Made by a program: the position numbers and the translations under genes | Assembly (NCBI GenBank): GCA_964370095.1 | Contig: CAYJHJ010000007.1 | Coordinates: 1-46,804, forward strand | Direction of reading: 5' to 3' | DNA length: 46,804 bases | Source of the DNA: CAYJAZ01 sp964370095 | Lineage (GTDB): Bacteria; Desulfobacterota; Desulfovibrionia; Desulfovibrionales; Desulfovibrionaceae | Notes under the pieces: generated by a model | The model's input: only the letters and a program-made list of their open reading frames with translations | Told to the model about the DNA's origin: nothing | Database searches by the model: none | In this document: positions 1 to 7,572 of the stretch, one piece after another | How the letters are laid out: each line of letters opens with the position of its first letter | Numbering within the stretch: the stretch's first letter is position 1

Positions 1-49
1 TGACCTCATCCTTACCAAGGATGCACTCTACCGACTGAGCTACAAAGGC
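1..49 (-). tRNA. tRNA-Thr (anticodon GGU), 3' part outside window
   Basis: On the minus strand the sequence starts with a GCCTTTG acceptor half at 49, followed by TA, a D-arm GCTC..GAGT, an anticodon stem CATCC/GGATG and the loop TTGGTAA, which holds anticodon GGT and so reads threonine codons. The variable region starts before the window edge. The T arm, the 3' acceptor half and any CCA lie outside the window. A sigma-70 promoter sits directly upstream (positions 88 to 60, minus strand). Confidence 0.93.
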
Positions 50-59
50 ACGAAAAATA

Positions 60-88
60 CTTTTAGCAAAGAGCACTTAGATTGTCAA
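60..88 (-). promoter_or_regulatory. promoter of tRNA-Thr
   Basis: On the minus strand TTGACA (88 to 83) is followed after 17 bp by TAAAAG (65 to 60, 4 of 6 match to TATAAT). Transcription would start about four bases before the mature tRNA 5' end at 49. The spacer contains the 14-bp sequence that recurs inverted at 1354-1368. Confidence 0.6.
66..79. repeat. left copy of inverted repeat flanking the glycosyltransferase gene
   Basis: GCAAAGAGCACTTA here is matched in inverted orientation by TAAGTGCTCTTTTGC at 1354-1368, with a single extra A/T. The two copies bracket the gene at 194-1324. This copy is also the spacer of the tRNA-Thr promoter. Whether the pairing has a function is unknown. Confidence 0.4.
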
Positions 89-159
89 GGAAATAATTTC
101 TAATAATTTTTTGTAATTTCAAGCTATTAGAAGTTTTTTTCTTTTAAATAACAATTCAC

Positions 160-187
160 TTGACCTCATAGAAAATTCTTTTATACT
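160..187 (+). promoter_or_regulatory. sigma-70 type promoter of the glycosyltransferase gene
   Basis: TTGACC (160-165), a 16-bp spacer and TATACT (182-187). The expected +1 is seven bases after the -10 element, which is exactly the A of the ATG at 194. No Shine-Dalgarno lies between them, so the transcript is predicted to be leaderless. Confidence 0.6.
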
Positions 188-193
188 AATGCC

Positions 194-1324
194 ATGAATA
201 TCTTATTAATTGAAAAAGATTACTTTAAAAAAGAAAATCACACAATTATACATACGGCAGCATGCTCTTTGCAAGTGGCTTATGCTTTGCGTTCATACAC
301 AAAAGGAAAAGTTTTTGTTTTGGCCTCACAAGGGTCTTTGTATGAAAAAGTTGCTTTAGCACAGGGTCTTGAATGTATATACGAAGTGCAAGGTTTTGCC
401 TCATCATTAAAGTTTGCACGAAAACTAAAAGAAAAAAACATCACTTGTTTATATTCATTTGATGCGGAATCTGCCAGATTAATTCGCTCAACAATGTTTT
501 GGAATCAAAGCCTTATCCATATCCACAGCGAAAATAGATATTCTGAAAACCAAGATATTTTACGCTCAAAAAGCTTTGAAAAAGTAAAAGCTTTTATTTT
601 TGCAGACCAAAGTTTTAGAGAATATTATGCCCCCTCCTTTGTTTCAAAAGAAGGGCAAAACGAAAATTATGATAATGTTTTTGTTATGCCACTTTATGAA
701 ACTTCGATGCAACACATGAAGCAAAAATCAAGGGATATGAATAAAAATGAAGATTTTGCTTCTTCAATCAAAGAAACAGGCAAACAAAGAATACGCTTTT
801 TTATTCCAACGCCTATATTATTGCAAGGCGATGTTGAAAAACTTCTTGAAGCTTTTTACCTTTTTGACAAAGAATTCAATAACACAGCAACATGGCAAGC
901 TTATTTTATCGGTGCCGGTGATGAAGTAGAAGAAATTGTTGAATGTGCAAAAAAACACACTATTGAAGAACATATAGCAATTTTTTCAAATATTGACATT
1001 CAATTTGATTATGGAAAAAACGATCTTTGCATTGTGCCTGTTCAAAAAGAAGAGTATTTACTCTACCCTATTTTATGGGCATGGCAAAACAACCTTCCCC
1101 TATTGCTTACTTCACGCCTAAGATATAGTGATGTTTTACAAAATAATGAAAATGTTTTTATAGCAGATTCACACTCTTCAGATGCCTTATATATTTCTTT
1201 GAAAAAGTTTGTAAACGATGAAAAATTAAGAGAACATATCACGACAAACGGAAGAAAAACTCTAGAAAAATTATATAGTTTGGACACAAAAAAAGCCTAT
1301 TTAAGCTTTTTTAATAGCCTTTAA
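194..1324 (+). CDS. putative GT-B fold glycosyltransferase (group 1/GT4-like)
   Basis: A 376-residue protein that looks like a cytoplasmic sugar transferase acting on an envelope or LPS substrate. The N-terminal half begins with a short strand (MNILLIEKDYF) and runs through alternating strands and helices such as GKVFVLAS and ITCLYSFDAESARLI. The C-terminal half has RFFIPTPILLQGDVEKLLEAF and YFIGAGDEVEEI, then a final segment on leader residues and ENVFIADSHSSDALYISLKKF, the usual donor-binding layout of GT4 enzymes. A typical E-x7-E motif is not clear, so the exact family is uncertain. The start is fixed by the N-terminal Rossmann strand and lies at the predicted transcription start, with no Shine-Dalgarno. 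The gene stands alone, next to tRNA-Thr on the other strand. The substrate cannot be told from sequence. Confidence 0.7.
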   Translation: MNILLIEKDYFKKENHTIIHTAACSLQVAYALRSYTKGKVFVLASQGSLYEKVALAQGLECIYEVQGFASSLKFARKLKEKNITCLYSFDAESARLIRSTMFWNQSLIHIHSENRYSENQDILRSKSFEKVKAFIFADQSFREYYAPSFVSKEGQNENYDNVFVMPLYETSMQHMKQKSRDMNKNEDFASSIKETGKQRIRFFIPTPILLQGDVEKLLEAFYLFDKEFNNTATWQAYFIGAGDEVEEIVECAKKHTIEEHIAIFSNIDIQFDYGKNDLCIVPVQKEEYLLYPILWAWQNNLPLLLTSRLRYSDVLQNNENVFIADSHSSDALYISLKKFVNDEKLREHITTNGRKTLEKLYSLDTKKAYLSFFNSL

Positions 1325-1353
1325 AAAAATAAAATACTTAAATATTAATACCT

Positions 1354-1368
1354 TAAGTGCTCTTTTGC
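1354..1368. repeat. right copy of inverted repeat flanking the glycosyltransferase gene
   Basis: TAAGTGCTCTTTTGC, the reverse complement of 66-79 with one added base. See the left copy. Confidence 0.4.
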
Positions 1369-1510
1369 GAAAAATAGAAATTTTCCTACTTGTGTAATTT
1401 AATTTATTATATTATACTTTTTCTTAGTTGGAATGAATAAGTGTAACGACTTTATTTTGTTAAGAAAATTAAGTCTTTAAAAACATTAAACATTTTCTAA
1501 AATTTTTCTA

Positions 1511-1539
1511 TTGACAAGTGTGTATAATCTTTGTATATT
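1511..1539 (+). promoter_or_regulatory. strong sigma-70 promoter of the 132-aa protein gene
   Basis: TTGACA (1511-1516), a 17-bp spacer and TATATT (1534-1539). Transcription would start near 1546, giving a long leader of about 190 nt. A TATAAT at 1523-1528 is also present but only 6 bp from the -35 box. Confidence 0.6.
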
Positions 1540-1734
1540 TAAAATACAAAATGTATGTAACTTGTTTTTGTTAAAAAAATTAAAGTAATAGAACATTTGG
1601 AATATCGTTATTTTTATTTTGAATTAGAGGAAGTTACTTATATAAAATTTTTATTAAATGAAAAATACTTTATGTAAGAATTTGATTAAATTGCTAAACT
1701 TGTAAAAATAATAACATTCTTTACGGAGAAAGCT

Positions 1735-2133
1735 ATGGCTGAAATGAAACAAACTGTAGACACAAAAAATTCCTTAAAACTAGATAATGGTGCTGTTATG
1801 GAATTTGAAGGGCAAAACTTTGCGGAAGTTTCATGGTTTGAAGACGGTGAAGGCGAAGATTCAAATTGCATTAAACGCCAACGTATCTACACAACACAAA
1901 CCGGGGCACAAGTATATTCAATCTCTGAAAGCAGCTCTATCAGAAATTCTCACAGAGCTTACATGCTTGATTTGCAAGAAAATACATTGCATATAAACAA
2001 TGGCAAAACCTCATTAGACCTCGATAAAGATTTGTTTATGCTCTTTATCAAAGGCATGCTTGATAAAGTTGAGGCAAATTCAGAAGCAACTCTTACTCAT
2101 ATTGATGAATTGCTAAAAGCTGCCAATAGTTAG
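1735..2133 (+). CDS. conserved-looking hypothetical protein, 132 aa
   Basis: I do not recognise this protein. It has no signal peptide or membrane segment and is probably cytoplasmic. The first 90 residues are strand-rich (VMEFEGQNFAEVSWFEDG, RQRIYTTQTGAQVYSIS), and the C-terminal third looks helical (DLFMLFIKGMLDKVEA, THIDELLKAA). There is a single cysteine, in SNCIKR. The start has a clear Shine-Dalgarno (GGAG at 1725-1728, spacing 6). The gene is monocistronic, with its own consensus promoter, a leader of about 190 nt and a strong terminator at 2217-2255. That arrangement suggests an abundant, separately regulated product, but no function can be assigned. Confidence 0.8.
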   Translation: MAEMKQTVDTKNSLKLDNGAVMEFEGQNFAEVSWFEDGEGEDSNCIKRQRIYTTQTGAQVYSISESSSIRNSHRAYMLDLQENTLHINNGKTSLDLDKDLFMLFIKGMLDKVEANSEATLTHIDELLKAANS

Positions 2134-2216
2134 GTTTTATTTTATACAAGAATTACAGCGATTTATTCTATCGTTTGCTTTATTGCCCTCAATTTTCAAT
2201 TAAATTTCACAGAATA

Positions 2217-2255
2217 TAAAGCCCTTATTCAATTATTTGAGTAGGGCTTTTATAT
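2217..2255. terminator. bidirectional rho-independent terminator
   Basis: AAAGCCCTTATTCAA pairs with TTTGAGTAGGGCTTT across a TTA loop, with a T-rich tail on one side and an A-rich flank on the other. It sits between the convergent genes ending at 2133 and 2272 and could serve both. Confidence 0.85.
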
Positions 2256-2271
2256 TGAAAATTATTAAAGA

Positions 2272-3321
2272 CTATATAATAAATTCGATAAGAATTGGCC
2301 AAAATAAAATAAGCGAAACAAGCCTTATCAGGTGGAAAAAAATCACAAGAGGAACATTAGCATTCATCTCTTGGGCAGTAAGTGCCATTTGCGAAAGCCC
2401 GCCGCTTATACAAGATAAATAGCAAGTAAGCCTATCCCACTTTGTAAGATAGCACAGAAATAAACCTTGTAAAAAACCACCCAAAACTGATATTATAAGT
2501 ATAATAATTAAAGGTATGATGCTAGAGCTAAAAGCTAAAAGAGCAGCACTTGTTATGCTTGTTGCTGTTGCTAGTGCTATACATGAATGGGCAAAATATT
2601 GCACCTTTATGGGAAATATCAAACTTTTATTGCGTATAAGCAAGTAAGAAATACTACCAAACAGGCATGCCATAATAATAGCCGCAGGCACCTTAATTGT
2701 ATAAAAAAGCAAACACAAAACTATATTTAAAGCAAAAAGAGGAATAAGTTCTTTTTTTACAAGTGGCTGATTTTCTTGAATTTGCAAATCTTTTATATTT
2801 TGTTCATTACTTTTATTTGGCTTCATAAACTTTAAAACAAGAGGAACTAAAATAAGAATACACAATAAACGCATGATTTGTATAAAAGAAATAAGCACAG
2901 TATCAGCATTTAGCGAAAAGCCAAGTGCAACCATTTCAGCAAAACCACCCGGTGCTGTTCCGATAATAGAGCTTGTCAGGTCTTTACCTGTAATAAAATA
3001 AAAAGCAAAGCCACTTGCAATAGCAAGCAAAAATGTGGTTGAGGTTGCAAAAAATAAAGGAAGAGGAACTTCTTTGAGGTAAAGTAGCGATCTTCTTGTA
3101 AAGCGCGTGGCAAGAATTGTGCCTAAAAAAAATTGCCCTATAAGTGCAACCCAAAAAGTCGGAACTATAGGCAATAAGCCATATAAATTTAAAAAAGTAA
3201 AATAAAGCAAAGGGCCAAGCAATGCCGGAGTGGGTATTTTTAAAAAAGAAAAAAGACCTATAGCCAAAATACAGCCAAAAACAGTATAAGAATATTGAAA
3301 AATAAGTTGTGCAATTTCCAT
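2272..3321 (-). CDS. AbrB-family integral membrane protein (putative transporter)
   Basis: A 349-residue, very hydrophobic protein with about ten predicted membrane segments, in the family often mislabelled 'ammonia monooxygenase' (PF05145/AbrB duplication family). The family signature GTAPGGFAEMVALG follows the first four or five helices, and a related GGLSQMALTAQEM occurs in the second half, showing the internal duplication expected of the family. The central hydrophilic segment (KPNKSNEQNIKDLQIQENQ) separates the two repeats. Transport substrates are not established for the family. The ATG lies 5 bp after the stop of the yifB/comM gene, so the two are probably co-transcribed. Transcription ends at the shared terminator at 2217-2255. 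Confidence 0.82.
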   Translation of the reverse strand: MEIAQLIFQYSYTVFGCILAIGLFSFLKIPTPALLGPLLYFTFLNLYGLLPIVPTFWVALIGQFFLGTILATRFTRRSLLYLKEVPLPLFFATSTTFLLAIASGFAFYFITGKDLTSSIIGTAPGGFAEMVALGFSLNADTVLISFIQIMRLLCILILVPLVLKFMKPNKSNEQNIKDLQIQENQPLVKKELIPLFALNIVLCLLFYTIKVPAAIIMACLFGSISYLLIRNKSLIFPIKVQYFAHSCIALATATSITSAALLAFSSSIIPLIIILIISVLGGFLQGLFLCYLTKWDRLTCYLSCISGGLSQMALTAQEMNANVPLVIFFHLIRLVSLILFWPILIEFII

Positions 3322-3326
3322 AAGAT

Positions 3327-4850
3327 TTATGAGTTTTGATTCCTATCAAGAGAGCGATAATTCACTGCTTCAGCCAAATGCAAAGTAGTTATATTTAAAT
3401 CTTTGTTTAAATCAGCTATAGTTCTGGCTATGCGTAGAATTCTTGTGTAAGACCTTGCAGATAAAGCAAATTTATCAACAACAGCTCCAAGAAAATCATG
3501 CTCTTCTTTGCCAAGTTTACAATAAATATCCAAATATTTTCCTGAAAGTTCTGCATTTGAATTGCAAGGTATATCTTTATATCTTTCTTCTTGAATTTTG
3601 CGGGCTTGCACTATATTTTCCCGCATTTGCTCTGAACTAAAGCCCTGTGATTCGCTTCGCAAATCTTTATAAGGCACAGCAGGAACTTCAATATGCAAGT
3701 CAATTCTATCAAGTAAAGGGCCTGAAAGTTTATTTCTATATTTTTGCCTTACTTGTGGTGAGCAAGTGCATTCATGCTTAGGATCTGTGGCATAACCACA
3801 AGGGCAAGGGTTCATGGCAGCAACAAGCATGAAGTTTGCAGGATAGCTAGATGTGTGTGTTACTCTAGCAATAGTTACTTGCATATCTTCTAAAGGCTGA
3901 CGCAAAACTTCAAGTGCAGATTTTTGAAACTCAGGCAATTCATCCAAAAACAGCACGCCCCTATGTGCCATTGAAACTTCACCCGGTTTTGGAAGCCTGC
4001 CACCACCAATAAGTGCAATATCTGAAACTGTGTGATGAGGTGAACGAAAAGGCCTTGATTTAATAAGCCCTTTATTTTCCAACCTTCCGGAAACACTATA
4101 TATTTTCGTAACTTCCAAAGCTTCATCAAAATTCAAGGGTGGCAAAACCGTCGGAATTCTTTTGGCAAGCATGGTTTTGCCAGACCCCGGAGGGCCAATA
4201 AATAAAAGATTATGTGCACCTGCAGCTGCAATTTCAACAGCTCTTTTAGCTTGTTCTTGCCCTTTTACTTCTGAAAAATCCAAGAAAAACTCTCTTTCTT
4301 CATCAAAATTTTGGGCATGTATAGGTTCAAGCTTTATTCTTTTTTGCAAAAATGCAATTATTTCAGAAAGGTTTTTTATTGCATAAACATCAATTCCTTC
4401 AACTATGGCCGCTTCTTGTGCATTTTCTTTTGCCACAAAAATTGCCCTAAGCTTTTCATCCTTAGCCCGCATAACTAAAGGCAAAATACCTGCAACAGGG
4501 CGAAGTTCACCACTAAGTGAAAGCTCTGCTGCAAAGAAATAGTTCTTACATTCATTATAATCAAGCACTTCACTTGTGCAAAGAAGGGCAATAGCAAGGG
4601 GCAAGTCGTAAAATGAACCGAATTTTTTCCTGTCAGCAGGTGCAAGGTTTACTGTAATTTTTCCCATGGGTGCAGGCAAGTTATTTGCCCTTAAAGCAGA
4701 AAAAACCCTGTCTTTAGCTTCTTTTACTGCTCCCTCAGCAAGTCCTACCATCAAAAAAGAGGGCAAACCTTTACTATTATGTTCAACTTCTACATCAACT
4801 TTATACGTATCAACACCATCCAGTGCTCCTGAAGTAAGAATGACGACCAT
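3327..4850 (-). CDS. comM: YifB/ComM-family Mg-chelatase-like AAA+ ATPase
   Basis: A 507-residue protein of normal length for the family, which includes ComM, a hexameric helicase promoting branch migration during integration of transformed DNA. The N-terminal ChlI-like domain (about 1-180) starts with the typical SGALDGVDTYKVDVEVE. The AAA+ core has Walker A GPPGSGKT (219-226), Walker B GVLFLDELPEF and the zinc-like cysteine cluster NPCPCGYATDPKHECTCSP. A C-terminal Mg_chelatase_C region contains LSARSYTRILRIARTIADL. It is followed at 5 bp by the AbrB-type gene. The first ATG is the family start. The name comM rests on family resemblance; whether this organism is naturally competent is not shown. 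Confidence 0.93.
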   Translation of the reverse strand: MVVILTSGALDGVDTYKVDVEVEHNSKGLPSFLMVGLAEGAVKEAKDRVFSALRANNLPAPMGKITVNLAPADRKKFGSFYDLPLAIALLCTSEVLDYNECKNYFFAAELSLSGELRPVAGILPLVMRAKDEKLRAIFVAKENAQEAAIVEGIDVYAIKNLSEIIAFLQKRIKLEPIHAQNFDEEREFFLDFSEVKGQEQAKRAVEIAAAGAHNLLFIGPPGSGKTMLAKRIPTVLPPLNFDEALEVTKIYSVSGRLENKGLIKSRPFRSPHHTVSDIALIGGGRLPKPGEVSMAHRGVLFLDELPEFQKSALEVLRQPLEDMQVTIARVTHTSSYPANFMLVAAMNPCPCGYATDPKHECTCSPQVRQKYRNKLSGPLLDRIDLHIEVPAVPYKDLRSESQGFSSEQMRENIVQARKIQEERYKDIPCNSNAELSGKYLDIYCKLGKEEHDFLGAVVDKFALSARSYTRILRIARTIADLNKDLNITTLHLAEAVNYRSLDRNQNS

Positions 4851-4895
4851 AATTTTTCCCTTGATTGACCTAGTTTTAGGAATTATACACAGTGT

Positions 4896-5525
4896 TTATT
4901 GATGCACTAAGCTACCAATTCTCTCAAAACGTATTTTATCTAAACCATCTGCTTCTTTATCCCATGAAAAATAAAATCTCCAGGCTTTTCCGCGAATATT
5001 TTCCCTATCCACAAAGCCCCAGAAGCGTGAATCTAAAGAGTCATCTCTGTTATCCCCCATCACAAAATACTTTCCGGGAGGAACTTGAATGGCTTGCATT
5101 TGGTTTGCATGCCCTTCAATATAATTTGGGCGTGAATATTGTATATAATCTTCAACTACTTTTTCACCATTCCTATAAAGCTGCTTGTCTTTTATTTCTA
5201 AAATATCACCCGGAATGCCTACAATACGCTTAACATAGTCAATCGAAGGGTCTTGCGGGTAAGGAAATATTATAATATCACCACGCTCCGGGTCTTTGCC
5301 TTCTATTAAATATTTATCGGTGAAAGGGTTTTTCACACCATAAATAAATTTATTTACAAGCAAATAATCGCCTATTTGCAAGGTTTGAAGCATTGAGCCA
5401 GATGGGATTTGATAGGCAGCAACAATAAAAGTTTTTATTACAATAGCAAAAAGAAAAGCAATAACAATAGCTTCAATATATTCAACCAAAATATTTTTCT
5501 TTTTCTTTTGTTTTTTGAGTTCCAT
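4896..5525 (-). CDS. lepB: signal peptidase I
   Basis: A 209-residue membrane-anchored serine protease that cleaves signal peptides from exported proteins. A lysine-rich cytoplasmic start (KKQKKKK) precedes one membrane helix (about residues 14-38). The catalytic Ser44 is in PSGSM and the general base Lys99 is in YVKRIVGIPGD. Box E is GDNRDDSLDSRFWGFV near residues 158-173. The substrate-facing domain is short, as in most non-enteric LepB proteins. The ATG has an upstream AGGAA. The genes on either side are on the same strand, with 45 bp (to comM) and 69 bp (to lplA) between them, and could be read together. Confidence 0.96.
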   Translation of the reverse strand: MELKKQKKKKNILVEYIEAIVIAFLFAIVIKTFIVAAYQIPSGSMLQTLQIGDYLLVNKFIYGVKNPFTDKYLIEGKDPERGDIIIFPYPQDPSIDYVKRIVGIPGDILEIKDKQLYRNGEKVVEDYIQYSRPNYIEGHANQMQAIQVPPGKYFVMGDNRDDSLDSRFWGFVDRENIRGKAWRFYFSWDKEADGLDKIRFERIGSLVHQ

Positions 5526-5594
5526 AACTTTTGTTCCTTATTTTATTAATACCGTATAAAAATAAATTATGCTATTATCTTATTCTTTGCAAGT

Positions 5595-6638
5595 TTAACA
5601 TTCTAAAAAAAGTTTTATAAGATTTTCATGATCTGCATTTAATATATATGTTTGAAAATCAATAAGTTCTAATGATTTCTCAATTTCTTTCGGCTCATAG
5701 TCAAGTCCAATTAATTTTTCTTCGATTTCAGAAACATCTTTTAGTGCAAAAAAATCACCTTCAAGCTTACAAGCTGTAATTTTTCCTTTTATAACATTGT
5801 AATTCACTCGCACAGAGCCAAAAGGAAATTTTTTCCTTAATGAAACTGTGAAAGGGGGTGATTGGTTCAATGTCCAAATAGGGTTTGCGTATTTTTTATC
5901 GGCAATTTTTTCCGCTTCTAACTCTATGTTTTGCTTGACTATTTCTGGAATTTCTCTAGAAAAATTATTTGTTATCTCATCATTGCTTGAAATGAAATAA
6001 TCTTTTAAAGCCATAGAAACAAGCTTGACAGCATTAGCAGTAGATGAAGCATTTTGCAAATATTCTCGAATATTTACAACTCTTGAACGCACAGAAGCTA
6101 TGCCTTTTGATTTATATTTATCAGGATTGCCTGTAAGCACATATTCCAAAATGTCTAAATCCACATCAATAAGCATGGCCCCATGCACTAAAATTGCGTG
6201 CTTTCCCTTTGTTTGAGCGGTTCCACAGATTTTTCTCCCTTCTGCCAATATGTCATTTCTGCCTGAAATCTCAGCAGGAATTCCTATATTTTTCAGGGCT
6301 TCAACCATAGGTTTTAGGAAAACATGAAAGTCCACCTTCATGGCATTTGTTGGAATAATAAATGAAAAATTCAAATTGCCCAAATCGTGATAAACTGCTC
6401 CACCACCTGTTGGGCGGCGAATAAGCTCTATTGAATTTTCTTTAAGATATGCCATATCAATTTCTTCAAAAGCATTTTGATGCTTACCAATAATCACAGA
6501 AGATTTATTCTGCCATAGCATAAAAACAGGATGGGTTTTGGTATAATCAGAATCCAGCAAAGCCTCTTCTATAGCTAAGTTTAATGCAGGATTATGATTT
6601 GTATTATCATAAAATATTAGTTCGTTCTTATTGTACAT
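5595..6638 (-). CDS. lplA: lipoate-protein ligase A
   Basis: A 347-residue enzyme that activates free lipoate with ATP and attaches it to lipoyl domains (glycine cleavage H protein or 2-oxoacid dehydrogenase E2). The catalytic domain carries the lipoyl-AMP motif RRPTGGGAVYHD (74-85), the conserved GRKICGTAQ with Lys136, and HGAMLIDVD. A C-terminal accessory domain (about 250-347) is present, so it is the full two-domain LplA form. No lipA or lipB is in the window. It lies 24 bp downstream of the SpoU methyltransferase gene on the same strand. Confidence 0.95.
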   Translation of the reverse strand: MYNKNELIFYDNTNHNPALNLAIEEALLDSDYTKTHPVFMLWQNKSSVIIGKHQNAFEEIDMAYLKENSIELIRRPTGGGAVYHDLGNLNFSFIIPTNAMKVDFHVFLKPMVEALKNIGIPAEISGRNDILAEGRKICGTAQTKGKHAILVHGAMLIDVDLDILEYVLTGNPDKYKSKGIASVRSRVVNIREYLQNASSTANAVKLVSMALKDYFISSNDEITNNFSREIPEIVKQNIELEAEKIADKKYANPIWTLNQSPPFTVSLRKKFPFGSVRVNYNVIKGKITACKLEGDFFALKDVSEIEEKLIGLDYEPKEIEKSLELIDFQTYILNADHENLIKLFLEC

Positions 6639-6662
6639 ATAGTCTGTAATGCGTTATAATAA

Positions 6663-7550
6663 TTATTTATTTTTTAGAAAACAAGCAGTAAGAATAGCCC
6701 CTGCTTGAGCAACATTCAAAGAATCAAAATCTCTTTGCATAGGAATTAAAAGAGTGGAATGGCATTTTGAGTGAACAAGAGGGCGAATACCCTTTTCTTC
6801 ATTCCCCAAAACAAGGATAGCAGGCAGAAAAAGCTTGTCAGAAAGTGGGTTTAGCACTTGTATATCGCGTGATTTCTTCTTGGTTTTACTCTCTTTATCT
6901 TTGTTTTCCTCTTCGTGAAAAAGGGCTGTTGAATAGATATTATAACCTGCTTTATCAGCCATTTCTAGCGCATTTGCGAGATTAGTTACCTTAGAAATAG
7001 GCAAATAATCCAAAGCACCTGCCGCACTTTTTTTTGCACCAAAGCCCAAAGCAGCCGAATTATGAGTAGGCATCACAATTCCAGCTCCACCAAGAGCATA
7101 AAGTGTGCGGGCAAGCGTTCCCACATTTCCCGGGTCTTGCACGCAGTCAAGTGCAATGATTAAAGGAAGTGGCACGCTAATTGCATCATTTAGCATGTCT
7201 TCAAAAGCTACAGTTGAAACTTCTTTAAGCTTGGCAATTACACCTTGACTATTGATGTTTTGTTCTGTAAAAATTCTTTTGAAGTTTGCATCATCAACTA
7301 AGGTAAAGCGTATATTATGTATGGAGCATAAATCAAGGATACGAGCTGTATCTGAGTTTTTCTGCCCCTTTTTGATGCGAACCCATTCAATTTTTTGTGG
7401 GTTGGTTTCAAGCAATTCACGCAATGGTTTAGTGCCAATACAAAAAGCTTCTTCTTGCTCAGAGGTATTGGTTTTTACACTCTTGGCATGGGATCTGCCT
7501 TTTGCATATTCATTGTCATTAAAAGAAGTATGTTCAAATTTTTTTTTCAT
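6663..7550 (-). CDS. rlmB: SpoU/TrmH-family RNA 2'-O-methyltransferase (RlmB type)
   Basis: A 295-residue SPOUT methyltransferase, most like RlmB, which methylates the 2'-OH of a guanosine in 23S rRNA. An N-terminal substrate-binding domain (about 34-110: CIGTKPLRELLETN, SQGVIAKL) precedes the knotted catalytic domain. That domain has motif 1 DCVQDPGNVGTLARTL (Asn142, Arg148), motif 2 LVLGNEEKGIRPLV and motif 3 DSLNVAQAGAIL. A charged insertion of about 20 residues (HEEENKDKESKTKKKSRD) in the catalytic domain is unusual. Codons 2-4 are a run of nine A residues. The divergent mltD start is only 22 bp away, so the promoter must lie inside mltD. The exact RNA target is inferred. Confidence 0.88.
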   Translation of the reverse strand: MKKKFEHTSFNDNEYAKGRSHAKSVKTNTSEQEEAFCIGTKPLRELLETNPQKIEWVRIKKGQKNSDTARILDLCSIHNIRFTLVDDANFKRIFTEQNINSQGVIAKLKEVSTVAFEDMLNDAISVPLPLIIALDCVQDPGNVGTLARTLYALGGAGIVMPTHNSAALGFGAKKSAAGALDYLPISKVTNLANALEMADKAGYNIYSTALFHEEENKDKESKTKKKSRDIQVLNPLSDKLFLPAILVLGNEEKGIRPLVHSKCHSTLLIPMQRDFDSLNVAQAGAILTACFLKNK

Positions 7551-7572
7551 AAAGCCTCATAAGGAGATGCGC

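Larger units (their letters stand above)
1325..1734. other. 410-bp A+T-rich intergenic region
   Basis: No supported gene. It holds a weak hairpin just after the glycosyltransferase (ACTTAA / TTAAGT, about 1336-1358), the right copy of the flanking inverted repeat (1354-1368), and a good promoter at 1511-1539 that leaves a leader of about 190 nt before 1735. In the leader GTAACTT (1557-1563) can pair with AAGTTAC (1631-1637). I recognise no known riboswitch or leader RNA. Confidence 0.6.

Noticed and set aside
1658..1705. 15-codon ORF (MKNTLCKNLIKLLNL) in the leader of the 132-aa protein gene, rich in leucine
   Set aside because: It has no Shine-Dalgarno at a usable distance, no attenuator hairpin follows, and the downstream gene is not a leucine gene.
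1540..1734. Riboswitch in the long leader before 1735
   Set aside because: No conserved aptamer core or terminator/anti-terminator pair can be recognised by eye; only one seven-base complementary pair is visible.
7252..7572. Upstream extension of the mltD frame by 107 codons
   Set aside because: It runs antisense through rlmB. The lipoprotein signal peptide and the AAGGAG site place the start at 7573.
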